From contig VSOA01000001.1 of assembly GCA_009774585.1 (NCBI GenBank), forward strand, positions 15,318-79,317: DNA of 64,000 nt. The letters are read 5' to 3'. The stretch's first letter is position 1. The number at the start of each line of letters is the position of its first letter. The notes under the pieces were generated by a model. The model made no database searches and was not told where the DNA came from. It saw only the letters and a program-made list of their open reading frames with translations. A program made the translations under genes and the position numbers. Shown here piece by piece: positions 62,201 to 64,000 of this stretch. This DNA comes from Lachnospiraceae bacterium (GTDB lineage: Bacteria > Bacillota > Clostridia > Lachnospirales > Lachnospiraceae).

Positions 62201-63129
62201 CGCAGGAAGAAAAAGACTATTTGGCACAGTATGACATTACAAAGTTCGAGCGCCCCTCCATAGCGGCGGACATGGCGGTTTTCTCCGTGATGGGGAGCAG
62301 AGCGGAGGAGAAGGTCAGAAATACGGAGAATTATCGGAAACTGCCGGAGAAAAAACTCAAGATTCTTTTGATACAAAGAGAGTCCTATCCATATAAGGGG
62401 CAGTGGGCTCTGCCGGGCGGATTCTGCCAAAAGGGCGAGGAAGTCAGTGAGGCGGCGAGGCGGGAACTGTTTGAGGAGACGCATGTTGAAGACGCTTATT
62501 TACAGCTTGCAGGGGTGTTCGGAGAAGAGGGAAGAGATCCGCGGGGATGGATTATTTCGCATACGTTTCTTGCGCTCATTGACGGGGAAAAATACCGTAT
62601 CAGAGGCGGCAGCGATGCGTGGGATGCGAGGTGGTTCGATGTGGGCTTTGAGATGGAGAAATCCGTAGAGGAGCGGTTTGCAGACGAGCAGAATCAAGAT
62701 ATTATCAGAAAGAAAACAGCTTATCGGATTCGGCTCACGAACAGAGACAGAGAGGAGCCGATCGTACTACAGGCTGTTGTCAGAGAAGAGAAAAGCATAC
62801 GCAATTATCAGGTGAAAACAGATTATGTTATCGAGGAAGAACAGGGATTTGCGTTTGACCATGCGAAACTCGTCGTCTATGCGTTATTAAAGCTTAGACA
62901 GCAGACGGAGACGGACGGCAGGATTGTCTTTGACCTGATGCCGGAATATTTTACGCTGACCGAATTACAGAACGTGTCGGAAATCATATTGGGAAAAGAA
63001 CTTCTGACCGCCAACTTCCGCAGGAAAATGGCGGACTATGTGACGGAGACGAACCGGATGATCACAGGGGCTGGACACCGTCCGGCGAAACTGTTTATGC
63101 GAAGTATGCAGTCGGTGTTTCCGGAGTGA
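62197..63129 (+). CDS. NUDIX hydrolase with NrtR-like C-terminal winged helix
   Basis: 310 aa, ATG overlapping the previous stop (ATGA). NUDIX box at about residues 74-96: GGFCQKGEEVSEAARRELFEETHV, matching G-x5-E-x7-REUxEE with His replacing the usual Gly near the end. Flanking WALPGG and LAGVFGEEGRDPRGW fit ADP-ribose pyrophosphatases. The C-terminal about 80 residues (FDLMPEYFTLTELQNV to NFRRKM and HRPAKLFM) match the winged-helix domain of NrtR, a regulator of NAD metabolism. It may hydrolyse or sense an ADP-ribose-like ligand and control this operon. Confidence 0.88.
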   Translation: MTQEEKDYLAQYDITKFERPSIAADMAVFSVMGSRAEEKVRNTENYRKLPEKKLKILLIQRESYPYKGQWALPGGFCQKGEEVSEAARRELFEETHVEDAYLQLAGVFGEEGRDPRGWIISHTFLALIDGEKYRIRGGSDAWDARWFDVGFEMEKSVEERFADEQNQDIIRKKTAYRIRLTNRDREEPIVLQAVVREEKSIRNYQVKTDYVIEEEQGFAFDHAKLVVYALLKLRQQTETDGRIVFDLMPEYFTLTELQNVSEIILGKELLTANFRRKMADYVTETNRMITGAGHRPAKLFMRSMQSVFPE

Positions 63130-63310
63130 AAGTTTGCCTGAAATGTAAACTGTCATATTGCAGCCTTTGTGATAAATGCGCTTTCGGTGTGGTGGAATTG
63201 TGTATTCCTATCTGTCAAGATAATCGTGTGAGAAGAACTTCCGGAGCTCACGGCAAAGGCTGTTTCGCTAAGAAGTTCTACGATTTGCGAGGCCGATCAA
63301 GGAGGGCAGT
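63130..63310. other. gene-free stretch with an inverted repeat
   Basis: About 180 bp after the NUDIX gene. A 62-codon frame beginning with GTG at 63126 has no homology look and overlaps the stop codon, so I do not count it as a gene. AGAACTT near 63235 and AAGTTCT near 63274 form a short inverted repeat. No T-run terminator is visible. It ends in the ribosome site of the HTH stub. Confidence 0.4.
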
Positions 63311-63352
63311 ATGAGCATAGGAAAAAATATTCAATTTCTGCGTAAAGCATAG
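63311..63352 (+). pseudogene. 5' stub of an XRE-type HTH regulator gene
   Basis: ATG 63311 has a perfect AAGGAGG at 5 bp. It encodes MSIGKNIQFLRKA and then stops. The first 12 residues match the usual beginning of HTH_3 (XRE) regulators, in which the helix continues with an arginine-rich MTQEELA-like segment. Here the sequence switches at about 63345 to RTX coding sequence in another frame, so this is a deletion or recombination junction. Confidence 0.6.
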
Positions 63353-64000
63353 AGCGCATGGAGTTTGCGGACGGGACGGTGCTGGCGCCGGAGGACGTGA
63401 AGGAAATGCTGAAGGTGAAGCATGGCACGGATGCGTCGGAGACACTGCAGGGATACGGAGCCGCCTATGCGTATGACGAGGATGAGACATTTTATGTGGG
63501 AGCCGGTGATGACAGGGTCAATGCCGGGAGCGGTGACGACACTGTTTACGGAGAGGAAGGGAACGACACCCTTTACGGCGGATATGGCGACGACTACATG
63601 GACGGCGGATTACCTCTACGGCGAGTACGGGGATGACGTCCTGACAGGAGGGACAGGGAATGACTACCTTGACGGCGGCTATGGAAACGACACGTACATC
63701 TTCAGCCTCGGTGACGGGAAGGACATAGTGTATGACTATGAATACAGCCAGACAGAGGGCAAGGACGACCGCATCGTGTTCGGCGAGGGGATAAAGGCAG
63801 AGGACATCCGCCTGAGGAGAGAGGGCAGCCATCTCGTGATAGAGTACAGCGAGAATGACCGCGTGACGGTGCAGAATGCATACTATTACAGTGATGATAG
63901 GTGGTTCGTGGAGCATATCGAGTCCGCGGATGGCAGCAAGGGAACGATTGACTATGGAAATACACAGTTGGATATAACAGTTACGCCCACAGATATAAGA
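63346..64000 (+). pseudogene. RTX (haemolysin-type Ca-binding) protein remnant, frameshifted and running off the right edge
   Basis: The reading starts in mid-protein as SIERMEFADGTVLAPEDV with no ribosome site. Glycine-rich Ca-binding nonapeptides follow (GAGDDRVNAGSGDDTVYG and similar) up to about 63606 in one frame. The homology then continues in the +1 frame from about 63608 (DYLYGEYGDDVLTGG, FSLGDGKDIVYDYE, DRIVFGEGIKAEDIRLRREG), the haemolysin-type Ca-binding-related domain, without a stop to the window edge. So a small deletion near 63607 breaks the frame. The stretch looks GC-richer than its neighbours, which suggests a separate origin. Confidence 0.8.

Noticed and set aside
63126..63314. 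62-codon frame with six cysteines after the NUDIX gene
   Set aside because: GTG start overlaps the NUDIX stop without a site, and the cysteine pattern matches no zinc motif; the rest reads as non-coding.

Overview
The window looks like chromosomal DNA of a spore-forming gut member of the Lachnospiraceae (Clostridia). The basis is the clostridial style of Shine-Dalgarno sites and sigma-A promoters, a DUF5717/DUF5716 gene block, a DUF5722 protein, a DUF3795 protein, an Rpn-type PD-(D/E)XK protein, an FprA flavodiiron protein, and a carbohydrate locus with an LplABC-type ABC importer and AraC regulators. I cannot name the genus. No rRNA, tRNA, CRISPR array, prophage or complete insertion sequence was seen.

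Layout. 1-4.6 kb: an operon of unknown function whose first gene runs off the left edge, with a divergent actin/Hsp70-like protein. 4.7-8.5 kb: purF, a DUF3795 gene, a truncated GNAT gene and purB. 8.5-16.3 kb: a two-component system embedded between two exported proteins, then cell-wall genes (an amidase fused to a polysaccharide deacetylase, a DUF3298-like membrane protein, a LysM protein). Between the two groups lie six 11-bp direct repeats that look like a response-regulator operator. 16.4-35.6 kb: a large glycan-use locus (GH43, GH95, membrane AraC regulator, two permeases, binding protein, GH95, GH2, GH31, DsbD-like protein). 35.6-39.7 kb: a small oxidoreductase/FucU cluster facing a cupin-AraC regulator. 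39.8-48.9 kb: a CDF transporter, a DUF5722 protein, a SpoIID/PG-binding/LysM protein, an esterase-like hydrolase, then a metal P-type ATPase, a methyltransferase and an ArsR regulator. 49-53.3 kb: an Rpn-family gene with internal repeats and a GH39-GH43 fusion. 53.5-60.2 kb: purA, an SDR, a LysR regulator, a HAD phosphatase, a GNAT, fprA and tcdA. 60.2-63.1 kb: a tight SPFH / NAD-kinase-like / NUDIX-NrtR-like operon. 63.3-64 kb: a broken HTH stub joined to a frameshifted RTX-repeat remnant that runs off the right edge.

How the genes work together. GH95 (alpha-fucosidase), GH2 (beta-galactosidase type) and GH31 (alpha-xylosidase type) in one operon match, in order, the bonds of the fucosylated xyloglucan side chain. 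No secreted endo-glucanase is present, so the import of ready-made oligosaccharides and cytoplasmic trimming is the simplest reading. FucU and the two oxidoreductases next door fit use of the released fucose. The two-component system probably senses something at the envelope and drives the wall-remodelling genes beside it through the repeat array.

The most promising undescribed items are the SPFH/NADK-like/NUDIX operon with its overlapping palindromes at the promoter, the DUF5717/5716 operon with its degenerate ASKHA protein, and the six-unit operator at 12.6 kb. Family assignments come from motif recognition only; no database search was possible.
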